A program made the translations under genes and the position numbers. Positions 53,319-62,246 of a DNA stretch of 64,000 nt are shown one piece after another. The stretch is from positions 1 to 64,000 of the forward strand of contig NZ_JANHDN010000007.1 of assembly GCF_024494565.1 (NCBI RefSeq), read 5' to 3'. Origin of the DNA: Halorubrum rutilum (lineage in GTDB: Archaea; Halobacteriota; Halobacteria; Halobacteriales; Haloferacaceae). The notes beneath the pieces were generated by a model. The model saw only the letters and a list, made by a program, of their open reading frames with translations, ran no database searches and was not told the DNA's origin. How positions within the stretch are numbered: position 1 is the first letter of the stretch; each line of letters begins with the position of its first letter.

Positions 53319-54107
53319 ATGTCCGCGGTACCGAACGCGTTCGGGGAGCTCGTCGCGAGGGTCCCCGAGCGAGCGTGGCTCGCCCTGTTCGTGCTCGTCT
53401 TCGGACTGATCGCGGCGTACCTCGTCGGCGTGATCAACAGGCGGCTGCTGACCCGGGCCGGCGTGCCCGAGGCGATAGAGGGGACCGCCTTCGAGCGCAC
53501 CGTCAGGGAGTTCGACACGTCGACCGTGCGGATCTTAGCGCGGCTGTCCAGCTACTTCATCCTCGCCGTCGCCGTCATCGTCGCCCTGACCGTCGCCGAG
53601 GTCAACTACCTCGACCGGTTCTGGTCGTCGGTCGCCTCCTTCCTCCCCCGCCTCTTCGTCGCCGCGGTCGTCATGATCGTCGGCGTCGTCGTCGGCGACA
53701 AGGCGGAGCTGCTCGTCGCCGAGCGGCTCCGCGGGATCAAGCTCCCGGAGCTCGGCGTGTTGCCCCCGCTCGTCAAGTACAGCGTCGCCTACGTCGCCGC
53801 GCTCGTCGCGCTCGGGCAGGTCGGCGTCCAGACGCTCGCCCTGATCGTGCTGCTCGCGGCGTACGCGTTCGCGGTCGTCCTCTTCGCCGCGCTCGCCACG
53901 AAGGACCTCGTCGCGAGCGCGGCCGCCGGGGTGTTCCTCCTCCTCCGGCAGCCCTACGGCGTCGGCGACGAGGTGAAGGTGGCCGGCGAGCGCGGCATCG
54001 TCCAGGAGGTCGACCTGTTCGTCACGCACATCGAGGCCGACGGGGAGGACCACGTGATCCCGAACCACTCGGTGTTCCGCGACGGGATCGTCCTGATCCG
54101 GGAGTGA
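53319..54107 (+). CDS. MscS family mechanosensitive channel
   Basis: A 262-aa channel of the small-conductance mechanosensitive (MscS) family. It has about five membrane helices and the MscS beta domain with FLLLRQPYGVGDEVKVAGERGIVQEVDLFVTHIEADGEDHVIPNHSVF, typical of the pore-lining and gating regions. It sits 6 bases after dacZ in the same direction, so turgor sensing and c-di-AMP synthesis are probably co-expressed. Start ATG 53319. Confidence 0.9.
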   Translation: MSAVPNAFGELVARVPERAWLALFVLVFGLIAAYLVGVINRRLLTRAGVPEAIEGTAFERTVREFDTSTVRILARLSSYFILAVAVIVALTVAEVNYLDRFWSSVASFLPRLFVAAVVMIVGVVVGDKAELLVAERLRGIKLPELGVLPPLVKYSVAYVAALVALGQVGVQTLALIVLLAAYAFAVVLFAALATKDLVASAAAGVFLLLRQPYGVGDEVKVAGERGIVQEVDLFVTHIEADGEDHVIPNHSVFRDGIVLIRE

Positions 54108-54140
54108 GTCGGCGACGCGACCGCCGCGTTCGGAACACAC

Positions 54141-54170
54141 TTAGGCGGCTGCGCTTTAGGCTCGCCTAAA
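54141..54170 (+). promoter_or_regulatory. DtxR/Idr-like palindromic operator abutting kinase start
   Basis: A perfect 7-bp inverted repeat, TTTAGGC at 54155-54161 and GCCTAAA at 54164-54170 with spacer TC, ends exactly at the base before ATG 54171. An extra half-site TTAGGC lies at 54141-54146. The palindrome closely resembles operators of DtxR/SirR/Idr metal regulators (TTAGG...CCTAA). Confidence 0.6.
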
Positions 54171-55388
54171 ATGAGGCGACAGGAGGAACAGCTCGTCGGC
54201 GCCTTGTTCGACGTGTTAGAGGCCGAAGGGCACGGGGAGGCCCGCCAGCGCCTGTTGGACGCGTACGAGTCCGGCGCGTCCGAGGGCCGCGACGAACTGA
54301 TAGAGCGGCTGATCACGGAGCTCGTCGCCGTGCTCAACGAACAGCTCGGTCCCCGGGAAGGCGCCGCCGTCCTCACGGACGCGATCGAGTTCCTCTTCGA
54401 CCGGCTGGTCTCGGTCGTCGAAGTCGCTCCGATCGCCATCGTCGTGGTCGACGCCGACGGCGCCGTACAGCTCTGGAACGCCGGGGCCGAGCGGCTGTTC
54501 GGCTGGTCGGAGGCGGACGCGCTCGGCGGTCGCCTCGTCGCGACGGGGAGCGACGCGACCGGTCCCTTCGGCGACTCGCTCTCGCGGCTTCGACGCGGCG
54601 ACCGACTGACCGGCGTCGAGACTCGGCACCCTCACCGTGACGGGTCGCTGCTGGACATCCGGTACTGGGCCGCGCCGCTCCGCGACGGCGACGGCGGGTT
54701 CACCGGCGCGACGTACGTCGCGACGGACGTGGGGGAACGGAAGCGCCGCGAGCAGCGACTGACCGTGCTCAACCGGGTGTTACGGCATAACATCCGAAAC
54801 GACGTGAACGTCGTGACGGGCCACCTCGAGGCGCTCGCGGCCGAGCGTCCCGACGGCGATCCACACGTCGAGGCGATGGAGCGGCGGCTCTCCGGAATCG
54901 TCGACCTGAGCGACGCGGCCAGACGCGTCGAACGGCTCCAGGCGTCGGACGACGAGGCGGGCCGGAGGGCGTTCGAGCTGTCGGAGCTCGTCGCCGACCG
55001 GGTCGAGGAGTTCGCGGCCGCGCACCCCGACGCCGCGTTCGACATCGACGCGCCCGACGGCGTCGAGGCCGTCGCTCACGAGCTACTGCCGTACGCGCTC
55101 GATAACCTGCTCGAGAACGCGGCCGAGCACTGCGCCCCGTCCCCTCGGGTGCGCGTGACGGTCCGCGCGGAGCGGGACGGCGCCCTGGTCACGGTCGACG
55201 ACGACGGGCCCGGGCTCCCGACCCACGAGCGCGAGGTGCTGACGCGGGCGGACGAGACGCAGCTCACCCACAGCACCGGCGTGGGACTCTGGCTCGTTCG
55301 GTGGATCGTCCGCGCCTCCGGCGGCGAACTCCGGGTCGACGGCAACGACCTCGGCGGCACCGCGGTGACGGTAGCCCTCCGCGGATGA
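54171..55388 (+). CDS. PAS sensor histidine kinase
   Basis: A 405-aa soluble kinase. The first 80 residues form a helical domain (LVGALFDVLEAEGHGEARQRL...), followed by a PAS domain (about 84-188, VEVAPIAIVVVDADGAVQLWNAG) and the haloarchaeal H-box LNRVLRHNIRNDVNVVTGH with His206. The ATPase domain has N-box NLLENAAEHC, G1 VDDDGPGLP and G2 HSTGVGLWLVRWIVRASGG. The H-box and G2 are of the same type as kinase 2 of the mobile element. The start is ATG 54171; a DtxR-like palindrome ends at the base before it, suggesting metal-responsive expression. No response regulator is adjacent. Confidence 0.9.
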   Translation: MRRQEEQLVGALFDVLEAEGHGEARQRLLDAYESGASEGRDELIERLITELVAVLNEQLGPREGAAVLTDAIEFLFDRLVSVVEVAPIAIVVVDADGAVQLWNAGAERLFGWSEADALGGRLVATGSDATGPFGDSLSRLRRGDRLTGVETRHPHRDGSLLDIRYWAAPLRDGDGGFTGATYVATDVGERKRREQRLTVLNRVLRHNIRNDVNVVTGHLEALAAERPDGDPHVEAMERRLSGIVDLSDAARRVERLQASDDEAGRRAFELSELVADRVEEFAAAHPDAAFDIDAPDGVEAVAHELLPYALDNLLENAAEHCAPSPRVRVTVRAERDGALVTVDDDGPGLPTHEREVLTRADETQLTHSTGVGLWLVRWIVRASGGELRVDGNDLGGTAVTVALRG

Positions 55389-55460
55389 CGTCGGCTCCCC
55401 GTTCCCACCGCGTGGGACCACCTGTCACGATATAACTCCGTCCGGGACCGAGCGACGCGT

Positions 55461-56120
55461 ATGGACCACGACGGCCCCGCCGCCTGCGAGGGGTGGAACG
55501 GCAGCGAGTGCGAAGGGACGCCGCACTGCCCGCCGCGCTGTCCGCGGTTCGTGGACGAGACCGGCGACCGGTGGACGGTCCGACCCGCCGTCCGGGAGGA
55601 CGCCGCCGCGCTCGCCGAGATGTACGAGGGGTTCGGCGGCGACGACCGCGCGCAGGGGCTCCCGCCGGTGACGCGGGAGCGCCGGGCGGAGTGGATCGAG
55701 TCGACGCTGGCCGACGGGTGCAACGTCGTCGCCGAGCGCGGCGGCGAGGTCCTCGGCCACGCGACGTACACCCCGACCGACGCGGCCCGCCCGGAGCTCG
55801 CCGTCTTCGTCCACCCGACGGCGCAGGGCCGCGGGGTCGGGACCGAGCTCTGCCGACACGTGATCGCGAACGCCGCCGCCGCGGGCGGGGACGGGCTCGA
55901 ACTCCACGTCGAGGCCGGGAACCACGTCGCGCGCCGCGTCTACCGGAACGTCGGCTTCGAGCTCGTCGAGCGCCGCCACGCCCTCCGGATGGCGCTCGAC
56001 CTCGACGACCCGGTCGCGACCGCGGTCCGGTGGCCGCCGCTCGCGCGCGAGGGGCCCGCGGCGCCGGCCGCCGGCGAGTCGCCCGCAGCCGACCGATCGC
56101 ACGCGCCGGCCGACGACTGA
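55461..56120 (+). CDS. GNAT family N-acetyltransferase
   Basis: A 219-aa GNAT acetyltransferase. The acetyl-CoA motif is FVHPTAQGRGVGTELCRHVI, and the C-terminal fold continues LHVEAGNHVARRVYRNVGFELVERRHALRM. The N-terminus has an unusual cysteine cluster (CEGWNGSECEGTPHCPPRCPRF, Cys at 9, 17, 23 and 27) that could bind zinc. The acceptor is unknown. The C-terminal 30 residues are Ala/Pro-rich and disordered. Start ATG 55461. Confidence 0.83.
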   Translation: MDHDGPAACEGWNGSECEGTPHCPPRCPRFVDETGDRWTVRPAVREDAAALAEMYEGFGGDDRAQGLPPVTRERRAEWIESTLADGCNVVAERGGEVLGHATYTPTDAARPELAVFVHPTAQGRGVGTELCRHVIANAAAAGGDGLELHVEAGNHVARRVYRNVGFELVERRHALRMALDLDDPVATAVRWPPLAREGPAAPAAGESPAADRSHAPADD

Positions 56121-56242
56121 GCGGTCCGAGTCGGAGTCCGGGGCTCCCCGTCACCGGCGCCCTCCGCCACCGACGCTCCCCGCCACCGACGCTCCCCGCC
56201 ACCGCAACCGTTAGGCCCGCGCGTCCCCAGGGACCGATAGCC

Positions 56243-58654
56243 GTGGAGGACGCCATCGAGTGGCTGCGGGACCGACCGTTCTACGAGGGACAGATCGCGG
56301 AGCACCGCCGCCTCCCCGCCCGCGAGCCCGAGTTCGCCGACGTCGACCTCGCGCCGCGGATGGCCGACGCGCTCTCGAAGGACGGTATCGACCGCCTCTA
56401 CCGCCACCAGGCCGACGCGATCGAGGCGGTCCGCGGCGGGGACGACGTCGTGCTCGCCACCGAGACCGCGAGCGGAAAGTCGCTCGCGTACACCGTCCCC
56501 GCCTTCGAGGCCGCGATGGACCACGGGGGGCGGACCCTGTACATCGGCCCCCAGAACGCGCTGATCGCGGACCAGGAGGAGTCGCTGTCGGCGCTCGCCC
56601 ACGGGCTCGGCTTCGGGAGCGGGGTCTCCGTCGAGTCGTACACGGGCCGGCTCTCCCGCAGCGAGAAGCGAGAGGTCCGCGACCACGAGCCGACCGTCCT
56701 CCTCTCGAACCCGGACATGCTCCACTACGCGCTGCTGCCGTACGCCGGGCGGCTGTGGGAGTGGTTCTTCTCGTCGCTGGAGCACGTCGTGATCGACGAG
56801 GTCCACAGCTACCGCGGCGTGTTCGGCTCGCAGGTCGCCATGACCCTCCGCCGGCTCGCGCGGACCTGCGAGCGGTTCGGGTCGGATCCGCGGTTCGTCT
56901 GCTGCTCGGCGACGATCAACAACCCCGTCGAGCACGCCGCGGCGGTGACCGGCCGCGACCCGGACGGGATCGCCCTCGTCGACGAGGACGCGTCGGGGCG
57001 GGGCCCGCGCGACTGGGTGCTGTGGAACCCGCCGGAGTACGACGACGACTGGCAGGAGCGCGGCAGCGGCCGCCGGAAGTCGAGCCACACGGAGTCGAAG
57101 CGCCTCTTCTGTGACCTCGTCACCGCGGGGGCCCAGACGCTGGCGTTCACGCGGGCGCGACAGACCGCGGAGCAGTACGCGACCGACAGCGCGAGCGACC
57201 TCCGCGAGCGCGGCGAGCGCGACCTCGCGTCCAAGGTCGGCGCCTACCAGGCCGCCCTGACGGACGAGCGCCGCCGGGAGATCGAGGCCGACCTCCACTC
57301 GGGGGCGCTCCGCGGCGTCTGGTCGACGAGCGCGCTGGAGCTCGGCGTCGACGTGGGCGGGCTCGACGCCGTGATCCTCGACGGCTACCCCGGCACGCGG
57401 ATGTCGGCGTACCAGCGCGCGGGGCGGGCCGGTCGGGGCGACGACCCCGCCCTCGTCGTGATGGTGGGCGGCGAGGACCAGCTCGACCAGTACCTGATGA
57501 CCAACCCCGCCGACTTCTTCGAGGCGCCGCCGGAGGACGCGATCTGCGACCCCGAGAACGCCGAGCTACTCCCCGGCCACGTCGCCTGCGCGGCCGACGA
57601 GAGCTGGCTCTCGCCCGCCGACGAGCGCTTCTTCGGCGAGTCGTTCCCCGGCGTCGTCGCCGACCTGACCGACGAGGGGGTCCTCGACCGGCGGGAGACC
57701 GCCGACGGGCTGCGGTGGACCCACGCCGGCTCGTCGAGTCCGCAGCAGTCCGTGAGCCTCCGGACGGTCGGGGACCGCGAGATCGACCTGATCGACTCCT
57801 CGCGGAGCGAGACGGTGGCCTCGCTCGGCTTCGGCGACGCCCTGCGCGACGCGCACCCCGGCGCGATCTACCACCAGCAGGGCCGCACCTACGAGGTGAC
57901 GGAGCTGGACCTCGGCCGCGACGTCGCCGAGCTGCAGTCCTCGTGGGCCGACTACTACACGCAGCCGCTCACGGAGAAGGACGTCGTCGTCAACGAGGAC
58001 CTCGCGGAGCGGGAGCTCGCCGCTCGGCCCGACGTCCCGGTCCGGTTCGCGGACGTGACCGTCACGGAGCGGATTACGGGGTTCGTGCGGAAGGACGCCA
58101 AGACCGGGGAGTCGCTCGGCGAGTCGACGCTGGACCTCCCGGAGACGACGCTGCGGACGGAGGCCCTCTACCTCCCGGTGCCGGCCGACCTGGAGTCGGA
58201 GATGCGGGCGATCGGCGCCGGCGACGGCGACGCGGCCGAGGGGAGCGATAGGGACGGCGAGGCCGCCACCGACGGCGGCGAGGACACGCCCGACGGCGAG
58301 TACGCCTTCAACGGCGGGATCCACGCCGCCGAACACGGGATCATCTCGCTGTTCCCGTTCCACCTGCTCTGCGACCGCGCCGACGTGGGCGGCATCTCGA
58401 CGCCGTACCACCCGCACACCGACGCGCCCGCGGTGTTCGTCTACGACGGCTACCCCGGCGGCGTCGGGCTCACCCGCCGCGGCCACGAGCGGATCGCGGA
58501 GCTGATGGCCCGCACCGCGCGGCTGATCGACGGCTGCGACTGCGAGGGCGGCTGTCCGGCCTGCGTCCAGTCGCCCCACTGCGGCAACGCCAACGACCCG
58601 CTCGCGAAGGCGCCCGCGGTCCGTCTGCTGGAGGCGTTGACCCCCGACGGGTAG
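56243..58654 (+). CDS. DEAD/DEAH-box helicase with DUF1998 (MrfA/YprA-like)
   Basis: An 803-aa superfamily 2 DNA helicase of the MrfA/YprA/Hrq1 type. RecA domain 1 has TETASGKSLAYT (Walker A, 75-80) and HVVIDEVHSYRGVFG (DEVH); domain 2 has VWSTSALELGVDVGGLDAVILDGYPGTRMSAYQRAGRAGRG. The C-terminal DUF1998 region ends in the zinc-binding cluster CDCEGGCPACVQSPHC. MrfA-type helicases repair DNA cross-links; this may be the case here, near a photolyase. GTG 56243 is the best start (VEDAIEWLRDRPFYEGQI); upstream codons are in the antisense of other sequence. Confidence 0.88.
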   Translation: MEDAIEWLRDRPFYEGQIAEHRRLPAREPEFADVDLAPRMADALSKDGIDRLYRHQADAIEAVRGGDDVVLATETASGKSLAYTVPAFEAAMDHGGRTLYIGPQNALIADQEESLSALAHGLGFGSGVSVESYTGRLSRSEKREVRDHEPTVLLSNPDMLHYALLPYAGRLWEWFFSSLEHVVIDEVHSYRGVFGSQVAMTLRRLARTCERFGSDPRFVCCSATINNPVEHAAAVTGRDPDGIALVDEDASGRGPRDWVLWNPPEYDDDWQERGSGRRKSSHTESKRLFCDLVTAGAQTLAFTRARQTAEQYATDSASDLRERGERDLASKVGAYQAALTDERRREIEADLHSGALRGVWSTSALELGVDVGGLDAVILDGYPGTRMSAYQRAGRAGRGDDPALVVMVGGEDQLDQYLMTNPADFFEAPPEDAICDPENAELLPGHVACAADESWLSPADERFFGESFPGVVADLTDEGVLDRRETADGLRWTHAGSSSPQQSVSLRTVGDREIDLIDSSRSETVASLGFGDALRDAHPGAIYHQQGRTYEVTELDLGRDVAELQSSWADYYTQPLTEKDVVVNEDLAERELAARPDVPVRFADVTVTERITGFVRKDAKTGESLGESTLDLPETTLRTEALYLPVPADLESEMRAIGAGDGDAAEGSDRDGEAATDGGEDTPDGEYAFNGGIHAAEHGIISLFPFHLLCDRADVGGISTPYHPHTDAPAVFVYDGYPGGVGLTRRGHERIAELMARTARLIDGCDCEGGCPACVQSPHCGNANDPLAKAPAVRLLEALTPDG

Positions 58655-58691
58655 GCAAAAACGACTTGCCGTCCCCGCGCGAGGTGGGCCC

Positions 58692-59138
58692 ATGGCGGTC
58701 GACCTCGAAGACGCGACGGAGCCGGCCGCGGTGGCGATGGAGTGGCTGGTGCTCGGCGCCGCCTACTTCCTCCTCCTACTGTTCCTCATCGGCCTGTTCG
58801 ACCTGTTCCTGTCGCTGTACGGGCTCGTCGTCAGCGGCGCGATCGCCGACCCGATCGCGGTCGTCGACCTGCTCGACAGCGTCCTGCTCCTCCTCATCAT
58901 CGTCGAGGTCCACCGGACGCTCGTCGCGTACGCCAAGGGCGAGCCCGTCCTCCGGATCGTCGTCAGCGCGTCGATCATCGCGGTCGCCCGCCGCGCGATC
59001 AGCTTCCGGCTGGAGGACTACGGTACGGGCCAGGAGACGGTCCTCGCGGCGCTCGCGATCGCGGTGCTGGTCCTCGCGCTCACCGTGGGGTACTTCCTCC
59101 TCGACCGGGTGGACGTGCCCGGCAGGCCGGAGCTGTGA
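58692..59138 (+). CDS. PsiE family membrane protein
   Basis: A 148-aa protein with four membrane segments, similar to phosphate-starvation-inducible PsiE: VLGAAYFLLLLFLIGLFDLFLSLYGL, then DSVLLLLIIVEVHRTLVAYAKGEPVLRIVVSASIIAVARRAI and a C-terminal helix LALTVGYFLLDRV. Function is not established. It lies between the helicase and the photolyase on the same strand. Start ATG 58692. Confidence 0.82.
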   Translation: MAVDLEDATEPAAVAMEWLVLGAAYFLLLLFLIGLFDLFLSLYGLVVSGAIADPIAVVDLLDSVLLLLIIVEVHRTLVAYAKGEPVLRIVVSASIIAVARRAISFRLEDYGTGQETVLAALAIAVLVLALTVGYFLLDRVDVPGRPEL

Positions 59139-59235
59139 GCCGACCGGACGGCGGCGGTCCGTGACCCGATCGCCGTCGGTGCCGTGAAGCGACGGTCGCC
59201 GGTGGTTTCACGGTCCTCGCACCCGTGGCGATCCC

Positions 59236-60768
59236 ATGGAGCTGTTCTGGCACCGGCGGGACCTCAGGCTCGCCGACAACGTCGGGCTCGCGGCCGCCGC
59301 CGACCGGAGCGCGGTCGCGGGCGTCTTCGTCTTCGACGACGACGTGCTCGCGCACGCGAGCGACGTGCGGGTCCGCCGCCTGCTCGACGGGCTCGCGGCG
59401 CTGCGGGACGAGTACTGCGACCGCGGCAGCGACCTCCTCGTCGCCCGCGGCGACCCCGAGACCGTCCTCCCCGGGCTGGCCGACGCGCTCGACGCCGACC
59501 GCGTCGTCTGGAACCGGGACTACTCGGGGCTCGCTCGCGAGCGCGACGCCGCGGTCCGCAAGGCGCTCAACGAGGCTGGAATCGAGCGCGAGGCGCACCA
59601 CGACGCGGTGTTGCACACCCCGGACTCGATCCGCACGAACGCCGGCGACCCGTACTCGGTGTACACCTACTACTGGCGGAAGTGGACCGACCGCGAGACC
59701 GACCCGCCCGCGCCGACGCCCGAGGCGACCGACCTCGTCGACGCCGACGCGCTGGCGGCGACGCTGGAGGGTGACGACGGCGCGCTCGCCGACGGAGGCG
59801 TCGCGACCGACCGCGTCGCCGTCGGCGACCTGCCCGCGCCGGCGGACCTCGGGTTCGCGGAGCCCGACGCCGACGTGGGTCCCGCCGGCACGGCGGCCGC
59901 CCGCGAGCGGCTCGACGCGTTCCTCTCGGAGGCGGTGTTCGCGTACGACGACGAGCGCGACTACCCCGCCCGCGAGGCGACCTCGCGGATGTCGGCCTTC
60001 CTGAAGTACGGCGAGATCGGGGTCCGAGAGGCGTACGAGGCGACCGAGGAGGCGATGGCCGCGGCGGAGGCGCGGGCCGAGGGGGACGGGGGATCCGACG
60101 GAGACGGCGACGCCGAGGACGACGGCGGCCCCGTCGCCGCGGTCGAGGAGTACCAGCAGCAGCTCGCGTGGCGCGAGTTCTACACGCAGGTGCTCTACCA
60201 CAACCCGGCGGTCGTCACCGAGAACTACAAGGCGTACGAGGAGGGGATCGAGTGGCGCGACGACCCCGAGGAGATCGCGGCGTGGAAGCGCGGCGAGACG
60301 GGGTACCCCATCGTCGACGCCGGGATGCGCCAGCTCCGCGAGGAGGCGTTCATGCACAACCGCGTGCGGATGATCGTCGCCTCCTTCCTGACGAAGGACC
60401 TGCTCGCCGACTGGCGCCACGGCTACGACCACTTCCGGGAGAGACTGGCCGACCACGACACCGCCAACGACAACGGCGGGTGGCAGTGGGCGGCCTCCAC
60501 CGGGACCGACGCGCAGCCGTACTTCCGCATCTTCAACCCGATGACGCAGGGGGAGCGCTACGACCCGGAGGCGGAGTATATCAAGGAGTACGTCCCCGAG
60601 CTTCGGGGACTCGACGCCGACCTGATCCACGGGTGGCACGAGCTGTCGCCGACGCAGCGCGCGAACGCGGCGCCCGAGTATCCATCCCCGATCGTCGACC
60701 ACTCGGAACGGCGGGAGGAAGCGCTCGCGATGTACAAGCGAGCGCGCGGTGAGGATCCGGAGGAATAA
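59236..60768 (+). CDS. phr: Deoxyribodipyrimidine photolyase, class I
   Basis: A 510-aa CPD photolyase that repairs UV pyrimidine dimers with blue light. The N-terminal antenna domain begins MELFWHRRDLRLADNVGL. The FAD-binding domain shows SRMSAFLKYGEIGVREAY, EYQQQLAWREFYTQVLYHNP, MRQLREEAFMHNRVRMI and NDNGGWQWAASTGTDAQPYFRIFNP. An acidic Gly/Asp insert (about 280-305) is a halophile addition. Start ATG 59236. Confidence 0.93.
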   Translation: MELFWHRRDLRLADNVGLAAAADRSAVAGVFVFDDDVLAHASDVRVRRLLDGLAALRDEYCDRGSDLLVARGDPETVLPGLADALDADRVVWNRDYSGLARERDAAVRKALNEAGIEREAHHDAVLHTPDSIRTNAGDPYSVYTYYWRKWTDRETDPPAPTPEATDLVDADALAATLEGDDGALADGGVATDRVAVGDLPAPADLGFAEPDADVGPAGTAAARERLDAFLSEAVFAYDDERDYPAREATSRMSAFLKYGEIGVREAYEATEEAMAAAEARAEGDGGSDGDGDAEDDGGPVAAVEEYQQQLAWREFYTQVLYHNPAVVTENYKAYEEGIEWRDDPEEIAAWKRGETGYPIVDAGMRQLREEAFMHNRVRMIVASFLTKDLLADWRHGYDHFRERLADHDTANDNGGWQWAASTGTDAQPYFRIFNPMTQGERYDPEAEYIKEYVPELRGLDADLIHGWHELSPTQRANAAPEYPSPIVDHSERREEALAMYKRARGEDPEE

Positions 60769-60838
60769 CTGGAAGCCGGTGAGAGACACGTCGTCGTTCG
60801 CGTGACGAGACACGTCGTCGCTGCGACGACGAAGGCCT
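60769..60838. other. Gap between photolyase and repeat copy B
   Basis: GACACGTCGTCG occurs twice (near 60785 and 60809). No gene. Together with the following repeat this is a stretch of about 330 bases without coding sequence. Confidence 0.5.
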
Positions 60839-61085
60839 CCAAAGCCCCAGCCGCGAGGACGGCGCACGCTCGCTGCGGTCCTCGACCGTTCGCTTCGCTC
60901 ACGGTCTGCGGTCCTTACGTCGCCGTGCTTCGTCCTCGCGGCTGCCCCTTTGAATTCCGCCCGCATAGCACCGCAACCACACCTCACGCCTCCCCAGCCT
61001 CGCCGCGGCCGCCAGCGGCGGCCGCGGGCTCCCTCGCACGCGCGGTTCGCGCCCGACGGGCGCTCACCGGCGCGCGCCACCGCAT
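60839..61085 (-). repeat. Structured dispersed repeat, copy B
   Basis: Reverse-complement homologue of 14775-15026. Its stems are 60848-60861 with 60931-60944, 60884-60889 with 60901-60906, 61003-61013 with 61017-61027 (11 bp, perfect) and 61049-61054 with 61058-61063. The stem sequences differ from copy A while pairing is kept, for example AGCCGCGAGGACG/CGTCCTCGCGGCT here against AGCCGTGAGGCGGGC/GCCCGCCTCACGGCT in copy A. Single-stranded blocks such as GGGGAGGCGTGAGG and GGGGCTTTGG are identical. Confidence 0.75.
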
Positions 61086-61097
61086 CGCCGATTCGGT

Positions 61098-62096
61098 TTA
61101 AAACAGCGCCTCGCTCTCGTCGAGGACGCGCGCCGGGCCGCCGACCTCCCAGACGTCGGTGTCGACGCCGATCTCGGCGATCCGGCTCTCGACCTCGTCG
61201 GCGTGGTCGGCCAGCGTGTTCACGTACACCGAGGCGCCGGTGTCCGTCGAGAAGTAGACGGGGACGCCCGACTCGCGGAGTTCGCGCACCGCGTTGAAGA
61301 CGGCGATCGTCTCGGGCTGCCAGTACACCCAGCCCGCGGGGCCGGTCATCGTGGTGGCCGTCAGGGAGAGCGAGTCGTGCTCGGCGGTCTCGAAGATCCG
61401 GTCGAAGTCGCCGTCGCGGAGCGCGTCGGTCATCTCGACGAGCTGGTCCTGCACGTGGGCGGTCCGCGCCTGCATCATGTGGCTCGCCGCGGCCTCGCGG
61501 TGCGCCTCCTCCGTCTCTTTATAAGCGGGGACGTGTGCGGCGACGATCCGGAGGTCCTCCTCGGGGTCGAACCCGTCCTCGCTCACGCCGACGTCGAGCC
61601 GATGCGAGCGGCAGTCCGCGTCGTTGAGCCCGGCGTCGAGCCGGGAGTAGGCGCCCGTCACCGAGCGGGCCGCCGAGGAGGAGCCGCGGCGGGCGACCGT
61701 GGAGACCTCGGGGAGCGAGCGGTCGAGCCCCGCGGCCTCGACGAGGGCGAGCGCGGCGGCCGCGAACCCCGACGAGGAGGAGCCGAAGCCGATGTTCGAC
61801 GGGAAGGAGTTCTCGCTCTCCAGCCGGACCGCGGCGTCGACGCCCGCGAGTTCGCGGACGTGGTCGACGACCATGTCGATGCGCTCGGCGGCGCGACCGT
61901 CGACCTCCTCGCCGCCGATGACGTAGGCGTCCTCGCTCGCGTCGGGCTGCCACTCGACGGTGGTCGTCGTCGCGGTCGGGGCGGTACAGAGGCTGATGCT
62001 GTCGTGGTACGGGAGCCGGAGCTCCGGGTCGCGCATCCCGTGGTACTTGACGAGCCCCTGGATCGGGTGGGCCCGCGCGGTTGCCTTCTCGGTCAT
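61098..62096 (-). CDS. mvaD: Phosphomevalonate decarboxylase (MvaD family)
   Basis: A 332-aa GHMP-family decarboxylase. The N-terminus is ARAHPIQGLVKYHGMRDPELRLPYHDSISL; the ATP loop is NSFPSNIGFGSSSSGFAAAALAL; the C-terminal motif is VPVYFSTDTGASVYVN. In Haloferax the homologue decarboxylates phosphomevalonate to isopentenyl phosphate in the alternate archaeal mevalonate route, so this reading is preferred over diphosphomevalonate decarboxylase. It feeds the lipid-reductase-like enzymes elsewhere in the window. Start ATG 62096. Confidence 0.87.
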   Translation of the reverse strand: MTEKATARAHPIQGLVKYHGMRDPELRLPYHDSISLCTAPTATTTTVEWQPDASEDAYVIGGEEVDGRAAERIDMVVDHVRELAGVDAAVRLESENSFPSNIGFGSSSSGFAAAALALVEAAGLDRSLPEVSTVARRGSSSAARSVTGAYSRLDAGLNDADCRSHRLDVGVSEDGFDPEEDLRIVAAHVPAYKETEEAHREAAASHMMQARTAHVQDQLVEMTDALRDGDFDRIFETAEHDSLSLTATTMTGPAGWVYWQPETIAVFNAVRELRESGVPVYFSTDTGASVYVNTLADHADEVESRIAEIGVDTDVWEVGGPARVLDESEALF

Positions 62097-62246
62097 ACCT
62101 CGGGAAGCGTCCGGCGGGGGATTAGTCGTTGCGATGGGCGGGAGCCGAGTCGATCGGCGACCGGCTCTCGCCTCCCCATTCGGTCCCCGCGACGGCGACG
62201 CGATCGAGGGGAACCCTTTTTGACCGGTCGGCGGGTACTCCGCGCC

